From positions 1 through 41,919 of the forward strand of contig JALEZQ010000069.1 in NCBI GenBank assembly GCA_022772475.1: 41,919 nucleotides of DNA. Reading direction: 5' to 3'. The notes beneath the pieces are model-generated. The model did no database searches and was not told where the DNA came from. It was given only the letters and a program-made list of their open reading frames with translations. Shown here in pieces: positions 25,551 through 34,229 of this stretch (position 1 is its first letter; every line of letters starts with the position of its first letter). The DNA is from Bacteroidales bacterium. Its GTDB lineage: Bacteria > Bacteroidota > Bacteroidia > Bacteroidales > Bacteroidaceae. The position numbers were made by a program, and so were the translations under genes.

Positions 25551-26681
25551 TTACAGGCGTCGGGTGACGCGGGGCAGCATTTCGGCCTTCCACTCCTTGA
25601 ACGAGCCGTCGAGGATGTGCTTGCGGGCTTCGCGCACCAGCCAGAGGTAAAAACTGAGGTTGTGGATGCTGGCCACCTGCATAGCCAGCAGTTCCTTGGC
25701 ATGGAACAGGTGGCGGATATAGGCTTTGGTATAGACTGTATCGACGAAGCAGGTGCCGTTGGGGTCGAGGGGCGAGAAATCGTCCGCCCATTTGGCGTTG
25801 CGCAGGTTGATGATGCCGTCGGCCGTGAATATCATGGCGTTGCGTCCGTTGCGGGTCGGCATTACGCAGTCGAACATATCCACACCGCGGTCGATGGCCT
25901 CCAGCAGGTTGGCCGGCGTGCCGACGCCCATGAGGTAGCGCGGGCGGTCGGTGGGCAGAATGGCGTTGACCACCTCAATCATCTCGTACATTTTCTCGGC
26001 GGGTTCGCCCACGGCCAGTCCGCCGATGGCATAGCCTTCCGCGTTGAGGGCTGCGGCATGGTGGGCACTTTCGCGGCGCAGGTCGGGATAGACGCAGCCC
26101 TGGACGATGGGAAACAGGGTCTGACTGTAGCCGTAAAGCGGCTCGGTGGAGGTGAAGCGTGCCACACAGCGCTCCAGCCATTCCTTCGTCAGGTCCAGAC
26201 TGCGGCGGGCATAGCCATATTCGGCCGTGCCCGGCGGGCATTCGTCGAAGGCCATCATGATGTCGGCGCCGATTTTCCGCTCGATGTCCATGACGCCCTC
26301 GGGCGTGAAGAAATGCTTGCTGCCGTCGATGTGCGAGCGAAACTCGCAGCCCTCGCGTGTTATCTTGCGGATGCCGGCCAGCGAGAACACCTGAAAGCCG
26401 CCGCTGTCCGTGAGGATGGGGCGCTCCCAGCCGTTGAAGCGGTGCAGGCCGCCGGCCTTCTGCAGGACCTCCATGCCGGGGCGGAGGTAAAGGTGGTAGG
26501 TGTTGCCAAGAATGATTTGCGCCTTGATGTCATCGCGCAGTTCTCGCATGTGGACGCCCTTGACCGAGCCCAGCGTGCCGACGGGCATGAAGATGGGGGT
26601 CTCGATGGCGCCATGGTCGGTCGTGATGGTGCCGGCGCGGGCGGCGCTGCGGGGGGCGGTGGTATGGAGGGTGAATTGCAT
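25551..26681 (-). CDS. tgt: tRNA-guanine transglycosylase (queuosine pathway)
   Basis: This 376-aa enzyme exchanges guanine 34 of target tRNAs for a queuosine precursor. It shows the barrel motifs TPIFMPVGTLGSVKG, ILGNTYHLYLRPG, Asp92 in TDSGGFQVFS, FDECPPG and MPTRNGRNA. The usual zinc ligands (CxCxxC plus His) are partly lost: the segment reads GTCFVDTVYTKAYIRHL, so only Cys311 of the three cysteines remains, with His340 kept in SIHNLSF. I recall similar changes in other Bacteroidetes, so it need not be inactive. lon ends 43 bp upstream. Confidence 0.94.
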   Translation of the reverse strand: MQFTLHTTAPRSAARAGTITTDHGAIETPIFMPVGTLGSVKGVHMRELRDDIKAQIILGNTYHLYLRPGMEVLQKAGGLHRFNGWERPILTDSGGFQVFSLAGIRKITREGCEFRSHIDGSKHFFTPEGVMDIERKIGADIMMAFDECPPGTAEYGYARRSLDLTKEWLERCVARFTSTEPLYGYSQTLFPIVQGCVYPDLRRESAHHAAALNAEGYAIGGLAVGEPAEKMYEMIEVVNAILPTDRPRYLMGVGTPANLLEAIDRGVDMFDCVMPTRNGRNAMIFTADGIINLRNAKWADDFSPLDPNGTCFVDTVYTKAYIRHLFHAKELLAMQVASIHNLSFYLWLVREARKHILDGSFKEWKAEMLPRVTRRL

Positions 26682-26724
26682 GTCGTAATGGGGAACGTAT
26701 GAAGATGGGGTAGGGAGGCCGGTC

Positions 26725-29124
26725 TCAGCAGAGGGCGTAGTTGAGCACCTCGGAGACGTTTTCTACATATTCAAAGTGCAGACCGTCGATATATTCGGGT
26801 TTGATGTCGTCGATATCGCGTTGGTTGTCCTTGCAGATGACGATGTCGGTGATGCCGGCGCGCTTGGCGGCGAGGATTTTTTCCTTGATGCCGCCTACGG
26901 GCAGCACCTTGCCGCGCAGGGTGATTTCGCCTGTCATGGCGGTGGCCCGGCGCACCTTACGCTGCGTCAGGGCCGAAGCGATGGAGGTGGCCATGGTGAT
27001 GCCGGCCGACGGTCCATCCTTGGGTGTGGCGCCTTCGGGGACATGCAGGTGGATGCTCCACTCTTCAAACAGGGCGGGGTCGATGGCCAGGTCGGCGGCG
27101 TGGGCCTTGACATACTCCAAGGCCAGCGTGGCGCTTTCCTTCATCACGTCGCCCAGGTTGCCCGTCAGCGTCAGCCGCGGCGTCTTGCTCTTGCTCAACG
27201 AGGTCTCGACGAAGAGAATTTCGCCGCCGACGGCCGTCCATGCCAGTCCGGTGACAACGCCTACCTGCCCTTCGCCTTCGTAGCGGTCGCGGTTGTACAG
27301 GGGCTTGCCGAGCAGGTCCTGGAGGGCGCCGGGGCGTATGGTGTAACTGCTCCTGACTGCGGTTTCTGATATGGTGGCCAGTTTGAGGGCCATCTTGCGG
27401 AACACCTTGTTGATCTGCTTCTCCAACGAGCGTACGCCGCTTTCGCGGGTATAGTCCTCGATGATTTTGTTGATTGTGGCGGGCTGGAACTGGATGTTAG
27501 CGGGCAGATGAAACTCGGCCTTGGCCTTGGGGATAAGGTAGTGTCGCGCTATCATGTATTTCTCTTCCTGCAGGTAGCCGTCCACCTCAATCATCTCCAT
27601 GCGGTCGCGCAGCGGTGCGGGGATGGTAGCGGGGTTGTTGGCCGTGGCGATGAACATCACGTGCGAGAGGTCGAAATCGACGTCGAGGAAGTTGTCGTGA
27701 AAGGCCACGTTCTGCTCGGGGTCGAGCACTTCGAGCAGGGCCGACTGCGGGTCGCCGCTGTGGTTGTTTTCCGACACCTTGTCTATCTCGTCGAGGATGA
27801 ATACGGGGTTGCTGGTTCCGGCCTTGGCCAGCCCCTTGATGATGCGGCCGGGCATGGCGCCGACGTAGGTGCGGCGGTGGCCGCGAATCTCGGCTTCGTC
27901 GTGGACGCCACCCAGCGAGATGCGCACATACTTGCGGCCCAAGGCTTCGGCAATGCTGCGGCCCAGCGAGGTCTTGCCCACGCCCGGAGGACCGTACAGG
28001 CAGAGGATGGGCGACTTCAAGTCGCCACGAAACTTGAGAACAGCCAAATGCTCCAGGATGCGCTCTTTCACCTTTTCCAGCCCATAGTGGTCGGCGTCCA
28101 AACGCTTGCTGGCTGCGGTGATGCTGGTATTGTCTTCAGACTGTTTATTCCACGGCAGCGACACGAAGGTCTCGAGATAGTTGACCTGAACGTTATAGTC
28201 GGGCGACTGGTTGCTGATGCGCCCAAGTTTCTCCAGTTCGCGGTCAAAAATTTCTCGTTCCTTTCCGACAATTCCTGCCGCGTTGGCTTTTTCGCGCAGG
28301 CGCTCTGTATCCGAACTTTCGTCTTCGCCCAGTTCCTCGCGGATGTTCTTCATCTCCTGCTGCAGGAAGAAGTCTTTCTGCTGCTTGTCCAGTTCGGTGC
28401 GTGTGCGGTGCTGGATATTGCGCTTGAGGGCGGCAAACTGTATTTCACGGTTGAGCAGTTCGAGCAGGAGGTAGGCTCTCTGCTTGACGTCGCCTTCCTT
28501 CATGAGCGACAGTTTCTCAGACATCTCGATGGGCAGGTGCGAGGCGATGAAATTGACCAGGAAAACGGGGTTGTTCATGTTGCGCACGGCAAAGAGCACG
28601 CTCTCCGAGGCATTCTCCGTCAGTTTGGCCAGTCGGCGCATGGCGTCTTTTATCTCGTCGGCTACGGCGGCAAACTCCTTGTCGTTCTTTTCGGGCAGTT
28701 TCTCCTCCATCTGAAGCACCTTGCCGCGCAAGTACGGTTGCTGGCGCGTCACGGCGGTGAGCATGATGCGGTCGAAGCACTGCAAGATGGCCGTACAGTT
28801 GCCGTCGGGCAGTTCGATACGGCGTATCACCTTGGCCAGCACGCCGATGTTGTAGAGGTCGGTAAACTGCGGCACATCGACGTTGGCATCCTTTTGGCAG
28901 AACACGCCGATATATTGGTCCGACTTCACCGCCTTGTCAATGAGCATACGCGATGAACTGCGGCCAATAGATACCGGCGCCACTACCGCGGGCAGCAACA
29001 TCATGTTGCGCAGGGGGAGCAAAGGCAGCGTGGTGATGTCTTTCAGTTCAAACAGGGAGGATATGTCGCCGCTGAAGTCGGCGACAAGAGAGATGGGGCT
29101 TTGTCCTTCTTCGTCAAATATCAT
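26725..29124 (-). CDS. lon: ATP-dependent protease Lon
   Basis: This 799-aa protein has an N-terminal substrate-binding domain ([19 protein letters not shown]), a coiled middle region, an AAA+ module with Walker [14 protein letters not shown] and [11 protein letters not shown], and a C-terminal serine protease domain with the catalytic Ser in [10 protein letters not shown] and the Lys further on in [15 protein letters not shown]. It degrades misfolded and regulatory proteins in the cytoplasm. I start at the ATG at 29124 ([10 protein letters not shown]); the open frame continues to 29256 but runs across the promoter, so it is not coding there. It heads a leftward run of genes (lon, tgt, permease, helicase). 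Confidence 0.96.
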   Translation of the reverse strand: MIFDEEGQSPISLVADFSGDISSLFELKDITTLPLLPLRNMMLLPAVVAPVSIGRSSSRMLIDKAVKSDQYIGVFCQKDANVDVPQFTDLYNIGVLAKVIRRIELPDGNCTAILQCFDRIMLTAVTRQQPYLRGKVLQMEEKLPEKNDKEFAAVADEIKDAMRRLAKLTENASESVLFAVRNMNNPVFLVNFIASHLPIEMSEKLSLMKEGDVKQRAYLLLELLNREIQFAALKRNIQHRTRTELDKQQKDFFLQQEMKNIREELGEDESSDTERLREKANAAGIVGKEREIFDRELEKLGRISNQSPDYNVQVNYLETFVSLPWNKQSEDNTSITAASKRLDADHYGLEKVKERILEHLAVLKFRGDLKSPILCLYGPPGVGKTSLGRSIAEALGRKYVRISLGGVHDEAEIRGHRRTYVGAMPGRIIKGLAKAGTSNPVFILDEIDKVSENNHSGDPQSALLEVLDPEQNVAFHDNFLDVDFDLSHVMFIATANNPATIPAPLRDRMEMIEVDGYLQEEKYMIARHYLIPKAKAEFHLPANIQFQPATINKIIEDYTRESGVRSLEKQINKVFRKMALKLATISETAVRSSYTIRPGALQDLLGKPLYNRDRYEGEGQVGVVTGLAWTAVGGEILFVETSLSKSKTPRLTLTGNLGDVMKESATLALEYVKAHAADLAIDPALFEEWSIHLHVPEGATPKDGPSAGITMATSIASALTQRKVRRATAMTGEITLRGKVLPVGGIKEKILAAKRAGITDIVICKDNQRDIDDIKPEYIDGLHFEYVENVSEVLNYALC

Positions 29125-29167
29125 ATTAAGTGGGCAAGTGTCCGTTAGTGGGCTATAGTTATCGTCT

Positions 29168-29212
29168 GAGCAGGACTTTCGGGCATCATCCTGCCGCGTT
29201 GCGGTCCTGCTC
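29168..29212 (-). promoter_or_regulatory. Inverted repeat in the lon mRNA leader
   Basis: GAGCAGGAC (29168-29176) and GTCCTGCTC (29204-29212) are perfect complements about 27 nt apart, inside the roughly 95-nt lon leader. Possible roles are a stem affecting mRNA stability or translation, or a binding site for a regulator. Confidence 0.5.
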
Positions 29213-29226
29213 GTGCTTTTAACCCG

Positions 29227-29258
29227 CAAAGTTAGTGTAAGATGGGGGATAAGCAAAA
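29227..29258 (-). promoter_or_regulatory. Promoter of lon
   Basis: On the minus strand TTTTG (29258-29254), then a 19-bp spacer, then TAACTTTG (29234-29227) form a full Bacteroidetes -33/-7 promoter. It lies 55 bp from the edge of repeat array 2. Confidence 0.75.
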
Positions 29259-29312
29259 TGAAAGAGGCTATTTCTGCGGCCGCCCCGGCCCACTATGCTC
29301 CATTTGGGACAA

Positions 29313-29716
29313 TGAAATTGCCCCAGCCCTTGGCAATCCCGTTGCCAGCCGCGGGCAATCGCATTGCCAGCCGCGGGCAATCGCATTGCCAGCCGCGGGC
29401 AATCGAAGTGCCAGCCGCAGGCAATCGAAGTGCCAGCCGCGGGCACATCGAGTGCCAGCCGCGGGCACATCGAGTGCCAGCCGCGGGTACATCGAGTGCC
29501 AGCCGCGGGTACATCGAGTGCCAGCCGCGGGTACATCGAGTGCCAGCCGCGGGGAATCGTGTTCCCAGCCCTTGGGAATCATGTTCCCAGCCCTTGGGAA
29601 TCGTGTTCCCAGCCCTTGGGAATTGAGTTCCCAGCCCTTGGGAATCGTGTTCCCAGCCCTTGGGAATCGTGTTCCCAGCCCTTGGTGAATCGTGTTCCCA
29701 AGCGCTGTGGTATTTT
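29313..29716 (+). repeat. Repeat array 2: 16 complete 22-bp units plus a degenerate one, same classes and order as array 1
   Basis: Units run from 29332 to 29683, preceded by TGAAATTGCC and a linker ending CAGCCCTT, and closed by a degenerate unit and GTGGTATTTT, matching the ends of array 1. Classes in order: A (3 units, 29332-29397), B (2, 29398-29441), C (5, 29442-29551), D (6, 29552-29683). Three single-unit variants (first A unit, second and fourth D units) change only the loop between the paired arms. It lies between the 3' end of the ZIP transporter gene and the lon promoter. It is oriented like array 1, although its neighbours read leftward. Confidence 0.95.
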
Positions 29717-29780
29717 GAAGGGTAAAAAAAGGGGACAGTCGAAAGGCTGGGTACGCGGTTGTTGCCACGACACGCGCCCT

Positions 29781-30536
29781 TTACAAGAATCGCTCCATCA
29801 GCATCAAGGACAGGAAGCCGGCCAGCAGGGCGTAGGTGGCGCTTTTCTGGTAGCCATGGGCATGGGTCTCGGGAATCATCTCGTCGCTGACGACATAGAG
29901 CATCGTGCCGCCGGCAAAGGCCAACATGACGGGCAGAAGCATCTCAGACACAGCACCCAGCGCATAGCCCAACCACACGCCGACTACCTCAAGAAGGGCG
30001 ATAACCAACGCGATGACAAAGGTGCGCAGCGGTTTGACGCCGCAGAGCAGCAGCGGCGTGATGACCACCATGCCTTCGGGGATGTTCTGAAGGGCAATGC
30101 CCCAGGTGACGGTCCAGGCATTATCGGCATCGGGCGCATTGAAGCCAACGCCGGCGGCGATGCCTTCGGGGAGTTTGTGGATGGCGATGGCCAGCACAAA
30201 CAGCAACACGCGGTTCAGCCGGGCGTTATGATGGTGCTGCTCGGGGTCGATGCCCGACAACTGGTGAAGATGGGGCAGGAAAAGGTCGATGACATTGAGG
30301 AACAGCGCACCGGCCAAAGCCCCGACGACGACCATCCAAAAGCCGCTGTCCGCCACCATCTCTGAGGCGGGCAATAGTAGGCCAAGTACCGAAACGGCAA
30401 GCATGATGCCGGCACAATAGCCCATGATGACGTCGTTCCAAGAATGCGGTACGCGGCGCACGACGAAGCCCAGCAGCGAACCGAGTACAGAGGCGGCTGT
30501 CAAACCGGCAGCCGAGAGCCATATCTGCATGTACAT
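29781..30536 (-). CDS. ZIP-family divalent metal transporter
   Basis: This 251-aa inner-membrane protein has about eight hydrophobic helices. The metal-binding motifs of ZIP transporters are present: HKLPEGIAAG in helix 4 and QNIPEGMVV in helix 5. A His-rich loop (DPEQHHHNAR) lies between helices 3 and 4, as is common. It probably imports zinc or related metals into the cytoplasm. I chose the ATG at 30536 (MYMQIW); a GTG at 30578 falls inside the upstream terminator hairpin and is unlikely. That strong terminator leaves only 24 bp before the ATG, so expression may depend on read-through. Confidence 0.9.
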   Translation of the reverse strand: MYMQIWLSAAGLTAASVLGSLLGFVVRRVPHSWNDVIMGYCAGIMLAVSVLGLLLPASEMVADSGFWMVVVGALAGALFLNVIDLFLPHLHQLSGIDPEQHHHNARLNRVLLFVLAIAIHKLPEGIAAGVGFNAPDADNAWTVTWGIALQNIPEGMVVITPLLLCGVKPLRTFVIALVIALLEVVGVWLGYALGAVSEMLLPVMLAFAGGTMLYVVSDEMIPETHAHGYQKSATYALLAGFLSLMLMERFL

Positions 30537-30560
30537 AAGCGTAGAAGGTTGAATGTTGAT

Positions 30561-30603
30561 AAAAAAAACGGCAGACACAAGAACGCTGACTTGGGTCTGC
30601 CGT
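30561..30603 (-). terminator. Strong intrinsic terminator between the TPR gene and the ZIP gene
   Basis: ACGGCAGAC (30568-30576) pairs with GTCTGCCGT (30595-30603), and an inner ACAAG/CTTGG stem extends the pairing. On the minus strand the stem is followed by eight T. It lies 17 bp past the TPR gene stop and 24 bp before the ZIP start codon. Confidence 0.92.
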
Positions 30604-30620
30604 GAAGGGGTATGTTAGAC

Positions 30621-32390
30621 TTATTTATAGCGCGAAATGTATTCTCCGGCGGTGCTGTCGCCCATCGTCACGGCTTGCTGAAGGGCCTGTACGGCCTCCT
30701 TCTTCTTACCCTGATTGCCGAGAGCCAGACCTAAGAGTTTGTAGCCTTCGGCAATGTCGGGGAAGGCCTGGACAAACTGTCGGGCCTTACTCTCGGCATC
30801 GGTCAGTTCGCCGGCACGGAGGTAAATGATGATGGCCTCGAGCTGGTAGAGCGGTTCCTGCGGCGCCTTGCTGATGGCGCTGTTGATGTCGTCGAGGGCC
30901 TGCTGGAAGGCGTGCACCTCGAGGTAGGCTTGTTCGCGGATGTAGTAGAAACGCGACGACAGGCGCGACGGACCGATGAGCGACTCATACGTGTTGTAGT
31001 CGGAAATGGCGGCGCGATACTGTCCGGCAGCAAAGAGGCGGCTGGCACGCTCGATGAAATACTGCTTGCCCTGCTCGTTGTAGGGGCGCGGCGATGCCTG
31101 AATGGCGCTGTCGATGAGGGCAATGACGCGCAGGCTGTCGTCAGCCAGCATCTCCTGTGAGCGAGCGGCAAAGAACCAACTCTCGGCACGCGCTACGGCC
31201 GACCATTCTCCGCCCACGCTGTCGGGCTGCGTGGCCAAGCGGATGAAGGTGTCGCAGGCCGGGGCAAACTGCCGCATACTGTAGTAGCAGCGGCCCTGCT
31301 GAAGGAGGTAGAACGGCATGGGCTTGATGGCGTAGGCTTGAGCAGCTTCTTGCTGCGCCCGCTGCAAATTCCACGCCCCATAGATGCTGTCGGAGACGGT
31401 CTGTGCCTTCTGAAATATGGCCTGACACCACTGGCTGTGCACCCAGTCGGGGCCAACGGGCGAGCCTTCTTGACGGCTGCGCTCCAAAGCCGTGGCAAAG
31501 TCGGCCTCGGCGTCGGCATAGCGCCCGGCGGGGACGTGCAGCGTGATGGCCCTATTGGTATAGCCGTCGGCGCGGTTGGGATAGGCCGTGATGAAATCGT
31601 GGATGGCGAGGGAGAGGGCAGCCGTGTCGGTGGTGCCCATCATCGTGATGTAGGTCAACGCATCGTCCGCACCGTCAGGGAGAGCCTTGGGCAGTTTCAG
31701 TGCGCGGAGGTCACTGCTTAGCGCACTGCGCGAGGTGATGGTCAGCGTGTTGACGAAGCGGGCATCCATGGCATAGGCGGTAGAATCGGTGCGGAGCGTG
31801 CCGCGCTGCAGGAAACCGACGATACGGCCTTCGCCATCCATCAGCGGACAACCTATCAATGTGCTGTCATTGGGCACAGAGGTGTGCAGATACTGAAACT
31901 GGTTGTACTCGTCTGCCTGGGTGATGACGTAAGTTGCGGGCACGTCCTTCTTTCCGCTTTGCGGACGCAGACAACTGACGCCGGTGCCGGGCACCGTAGC
32001 CTGCTCTTTCAGGCTGAACCACGCGCATTTCTTTACGCCTTCCACCGAAAACTTGGCCAAGTCGTAGAGCGCCGATGCGCCCAGTATGCGGTGTAGCGGA
32101 TAGACCTTGCCCTTCTCGTCAACCACTTCGGCGCGTGTGGCACCATCCAACAGACTATAGGCGCAGACCGCATGGCCCTCCTCGCTGATAAAAATGGCAG
32201 GACCTATGGCGATACATTGACCGCCGGCATCATAGCAGCGGATGGTAAGCATGGCGCGAGAAGCCTTCTTGACCTCTACGGGAGGTTCGGCTTGTCCTCG
32301 GGACAAACTGCGGGCAGGAGCGGCGTGGACGCCGAGGGACATAGCATATGCTGCGATGAGCAGGCCGCAGCATCTTTTCAGGATAGACAT
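30621..32390 (-). CDS. Exported TPR protein with a decayed trypsin-like domain
   Basis: This is a 589-aa protein with a signal peptide (to about residue 23). Residues 45-200 follow the HtrA/trypsin layout: AIGPAIFISEEGHAVCAYSLL sits where such proteases have GSGxxIS...NHV, ASALYDLAKFSV supplies the Asp region (Asp110), and STLIGCPLMDGEGRIVGF matches GNSGGPLxxxxGxVxG. The His is replaced (AYS) and the Ser position holds Ile179, so it should not be proteolytic. From about residue 260 to the end are tetratricopeptide-type helices (for example AISDYNTYESL, AFQQALDDINSAI, KKEAVQALQQAV). It is probably a periplasmic binding scaffold. It follows recN by 57 bp. Confidence 0.75.
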   Translation of the reverse strand: MSILKRCCGLLIAAYAMSLGVHAAPARSLSRGQAEPPVEVKKASRAMLTIRCYDAGGQCIAIGPAIFISEEGHAVCAYSLLDGATRAEVVDEKGKVYPLHRILGASALYDLAKFSVEGVKKCAWFSLKEQATVPGTGVSCLRPQSGKKDVPATYVITQADEYNQFQYLHTSVPNDSTLIGCPLMDGEGRIVGFLQRGTLRTDSTAYAMDARFVNTLTITSRSALSSDLRALKLPKALPDGADDALTYITMMGTTDTAALSLAIHDFITAYPNRADGYTNRAITLHVPAGRYADAEADFATALERSRQEGSPVGPDWVHSQWCQAIFQKAQTVSDSIYGAWNLQRAQQEAAQAYAIKPMPFYLLQQGRCYYSMRQFAPACDTFIRLATQPDSVGGEWSAVARAESWFFAARSQEMLADDSLRVIALIDSAIQASPRPYNEQGKQYFIERASRLFAAGQYRAAISDYNTYESLIGPSRLSSRFYYIREQAYLEVHAFQQALDDINSAISKAPQEPLYQLEAIIIYLRAGELTDAESKARQFVQAFPDIAEGYKLLGLALGNQGKKKEAVQALQQAVTMGDSTAGEYISRYK

Positions 32391-32447
32391 GATAGGAATG
32401 AACAATAGGTTATAAGGGTTGGTCACGATGATGTGGCCTGTGATTTC

Positions 32448-34118
32448 TTAGTTCGCGATACCGAGCAGGGCTTTGGCGTTGTCCAAAGCCGCATTGGTCA
32501 TGACTTCGCCGCTCAGCATATGGGCTATTTCGGTGATGCGCTCGTCGGCTGACAGGGGAACGATATGCGAGGCGACAATGCCATCTTCCTCGCTCTTATA
32601 CACCCTGAAGTGGTGCGCGGCAAGGGCGGCTATCTGCGGCAGATGCGTGATGGACAGCACTTGGCAATGGTCCGCCATCTGTTGCATGACGCGGGCCATC
32701 TTTTCGGCGGCCTTGCCCGAAACGCCCGTGTCGATCTCGTCGAAGATAATCGTGGGGAGCGTCTTGCGCTGCGCTACAAAAGCCTTCAGAGCGAGCATCA
32801 GGCGAGCCGTCTCGCCGCCCGAGGCGATCTGGCTGACGTCTTGCGGCGTGAGGTGGGCATTGCCGCTGAAGAGCAGGGTGGCCATGTCGGCTCCCATAGG
32901 GCCGGGCGTAGGCGTCTTTTCCAAAGCAAACGATACCCTGCCGTGGGGCATCCCCAAGAAGGCCAGCGTCTGCGTGAGGTGGTTGGCCATCTCTGTGGCG
33001 GCTTTTTGGCGGGCTTCGGAAAGGCGGCCGGCTTCTTTGTATAAGAGTTTCTCCGCCTGTTCCACGCGGGCTTCGGCTTCGGCCAAAGCCTCGTCGCCGC
33101 AGGCTAAGCGGTCTAAACGCTCCGCCATGTCGTTTCTAATATCAAGAATCTCGGCGATGGTCTCGACGTGGTGCTTCTTCTCGAGTTCGTAAATCATGCG
33201 CAGCCGGTCATCGACCACCATCTGGCGCTGGGGGTCGAAATCCACACGCGAGGCCAGGCGTTCCGTCTCATCGGCAATGTCTTCTATCTCAATGCGCGCA
33301 CTGTCGATACGGTCGCGGAGTTCGGCTGCCGGGGCGAAGACGCGAGCTATGCGTTCAAGCGCCGCCGTGGCCTGTCGGAGATGGCCCGCTACATCGGTGC
33401 CGTTCTCGTCAAAGGCGGACATGGCGCTGTACAGTCCCTCCTTGATGTCGCCCGCATGAGCCAGCATGTCGGCTTCTTCTTCCAGCGTCGCCTGTTCGTC
33501 CTCCTGAAGATGAGCGTCGTCAATCTCGCGGCAGCGCATGGTCAGGAAATCGGCCTGGTCGGCATCCTCTTGCTGCTGTTGGCGCAGGTCGTCGAGCCAG
33601 GCCTTGGCGTCGCGCCAGGTTTGATAGGCTTGGCGGTATGCCGGCATGATGGACGCGCCTTCGCCTACGGCATCCAGCGTGTCCAAAAGGAAGTGGGCCT
33701 GCCCCATGAGCAGATTCTGGTGCTGCGAGTGTATGTCGATAAGGTGAGCACAGAGCGTCTTCAGGTCCGTTAGCAGCACGGGCGTGTCGTTGACAAAAGC
33801 GCGGCTCTTTCCTGCGGCCGTCACTTCGCGGCGGATGATGCAGAGGTGTTCGTCGGGGTCGTAATCAATGTCGTGCTCAGTAAAGAAGGTTTCGATGCCC
33901 GGGGTCTCAATGTCGAAGACGCCCTCAACGACGCATTTCTTACACCCTTCCTTTACCATACGCTGCTCGGCCTTGGCTCCCGTCAGAAGTGACAGCGCCC
34001 CAAGAATGATACTCTTGCCGGCACCGGTTTCGCCTGTGATTACCGAAAAGCCGTGGTGGAGGTCAATGTCCAGTTGCTCGATGAGCACAAAATGAGCGAT
34101 ATGTAAGTGGGTAAGCAT
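32448..34118 (-). CDS. recN: DNA repair protein RecN
   Basis: This 556-aa SMC-like ATPase works in double-strand break repair. It has an N-terminal Walker A (GETGAGKSIILGALSLL, near residue 29), long coiled-coil arms in the middle (TLEEEADMLAHAGDI, EAEARVEQAEKLLYKEAGRL), a C-terminal ABC signature (ASGGETARLMLALK) and Walker B with DEIDTGVSG. Length and motifs are normal. It is preceded by the DUF4835 gene and coaBC, a gene order often kept in Bacteroidetes. Confidence 0.96.
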   Translation of the reverse strand: MLTHLHIAHFVLIEQLDIDLHHGFSVITGETGAGKSIILGALSLLTGAKAEQRMVKEGCKKCVVEGVFDIETPGIETFFTEHDIDYDPDEHLCIIRREVTAAGKSRAFVNDTPVLLTDLKTLCAHLIDIHSQHQNLLMGQAHFLLDTLDAVGEGASIMPAYRQAYQTWRDAKAWLDDLRQQQQEDADQADFLTMRCREIDDAHLQEDEQATLEEEADMLAHAGDIKEGLYSAMSAFDENGTDVAGHLRQATAALERIARVFAPAAELRDRIDSARIEIEDIADETERLASRVDFDPQRQMVVDDRLRMIYELEKKHHVETIAEILDIRNDMAERLDRLACGDEALAEAEARVEQAEKLLYKEAGRLSEARQKAATEMANHLTQTLAFLGMPHGRVSFALEKTPTPGPMGADMATLLFSGNAHLTPQDVSQIASGGETARLMLALKAFVAQRKTLPTIIFDEIDTGVSGKAAEKMARVMQQMADHCQVLSITHLPQIAALAAHHFRVYKSEEDGIVASHIVPLSADERITEIAHMLSGEVMTNAALDNAKALLGIAN

Positions 34119-34143
34119 AAGGAATGGAGTGGGGATAGTATTG

Positions 34144-34168
34144 GGTTTGGGATGAGTGTACCCAAACC
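34144..34168 (-). other. Hairpin between the DUF4835 gene and recN
   Basis: GGTTTGGG (34144-34151) and CCCAAACC (34161-34168) form an 8-bp stem with a 9-nt loop in the 111-bp gap. No T-run follows on the minus strand, so it is more likely an mRNA processing or stability element than a terminator. Confidence 0.45.
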
Positions 34169-34229
34169 ATTGGGCAAGAATGCCAAGAGGTCCTGCAGCA
34201 CCTTTTGTGCCTCGGCTTCAGGTGACCGA

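Noticed and set aside
22842-26702. 1286-codon plus-strand frame opposite the helicase, permease and tgt genes
   Set aside because: It spans three well-recognised genes and their gaps, has no family motif and follows the composition of antisense frames; chance openness in GC-rich DNA.
29125-29256. N-terminal extension of lon
   Set aside because: It would be encoded across the lon promoter (29227-29258), and Lon proteins start close to the ATG at 29124.
29717-29780. Terminator after the ZIP gene
   Set aside because: A seven-T run is present on the minus strand near 29722-29728, but only a weak, interrupted stem precedes it.
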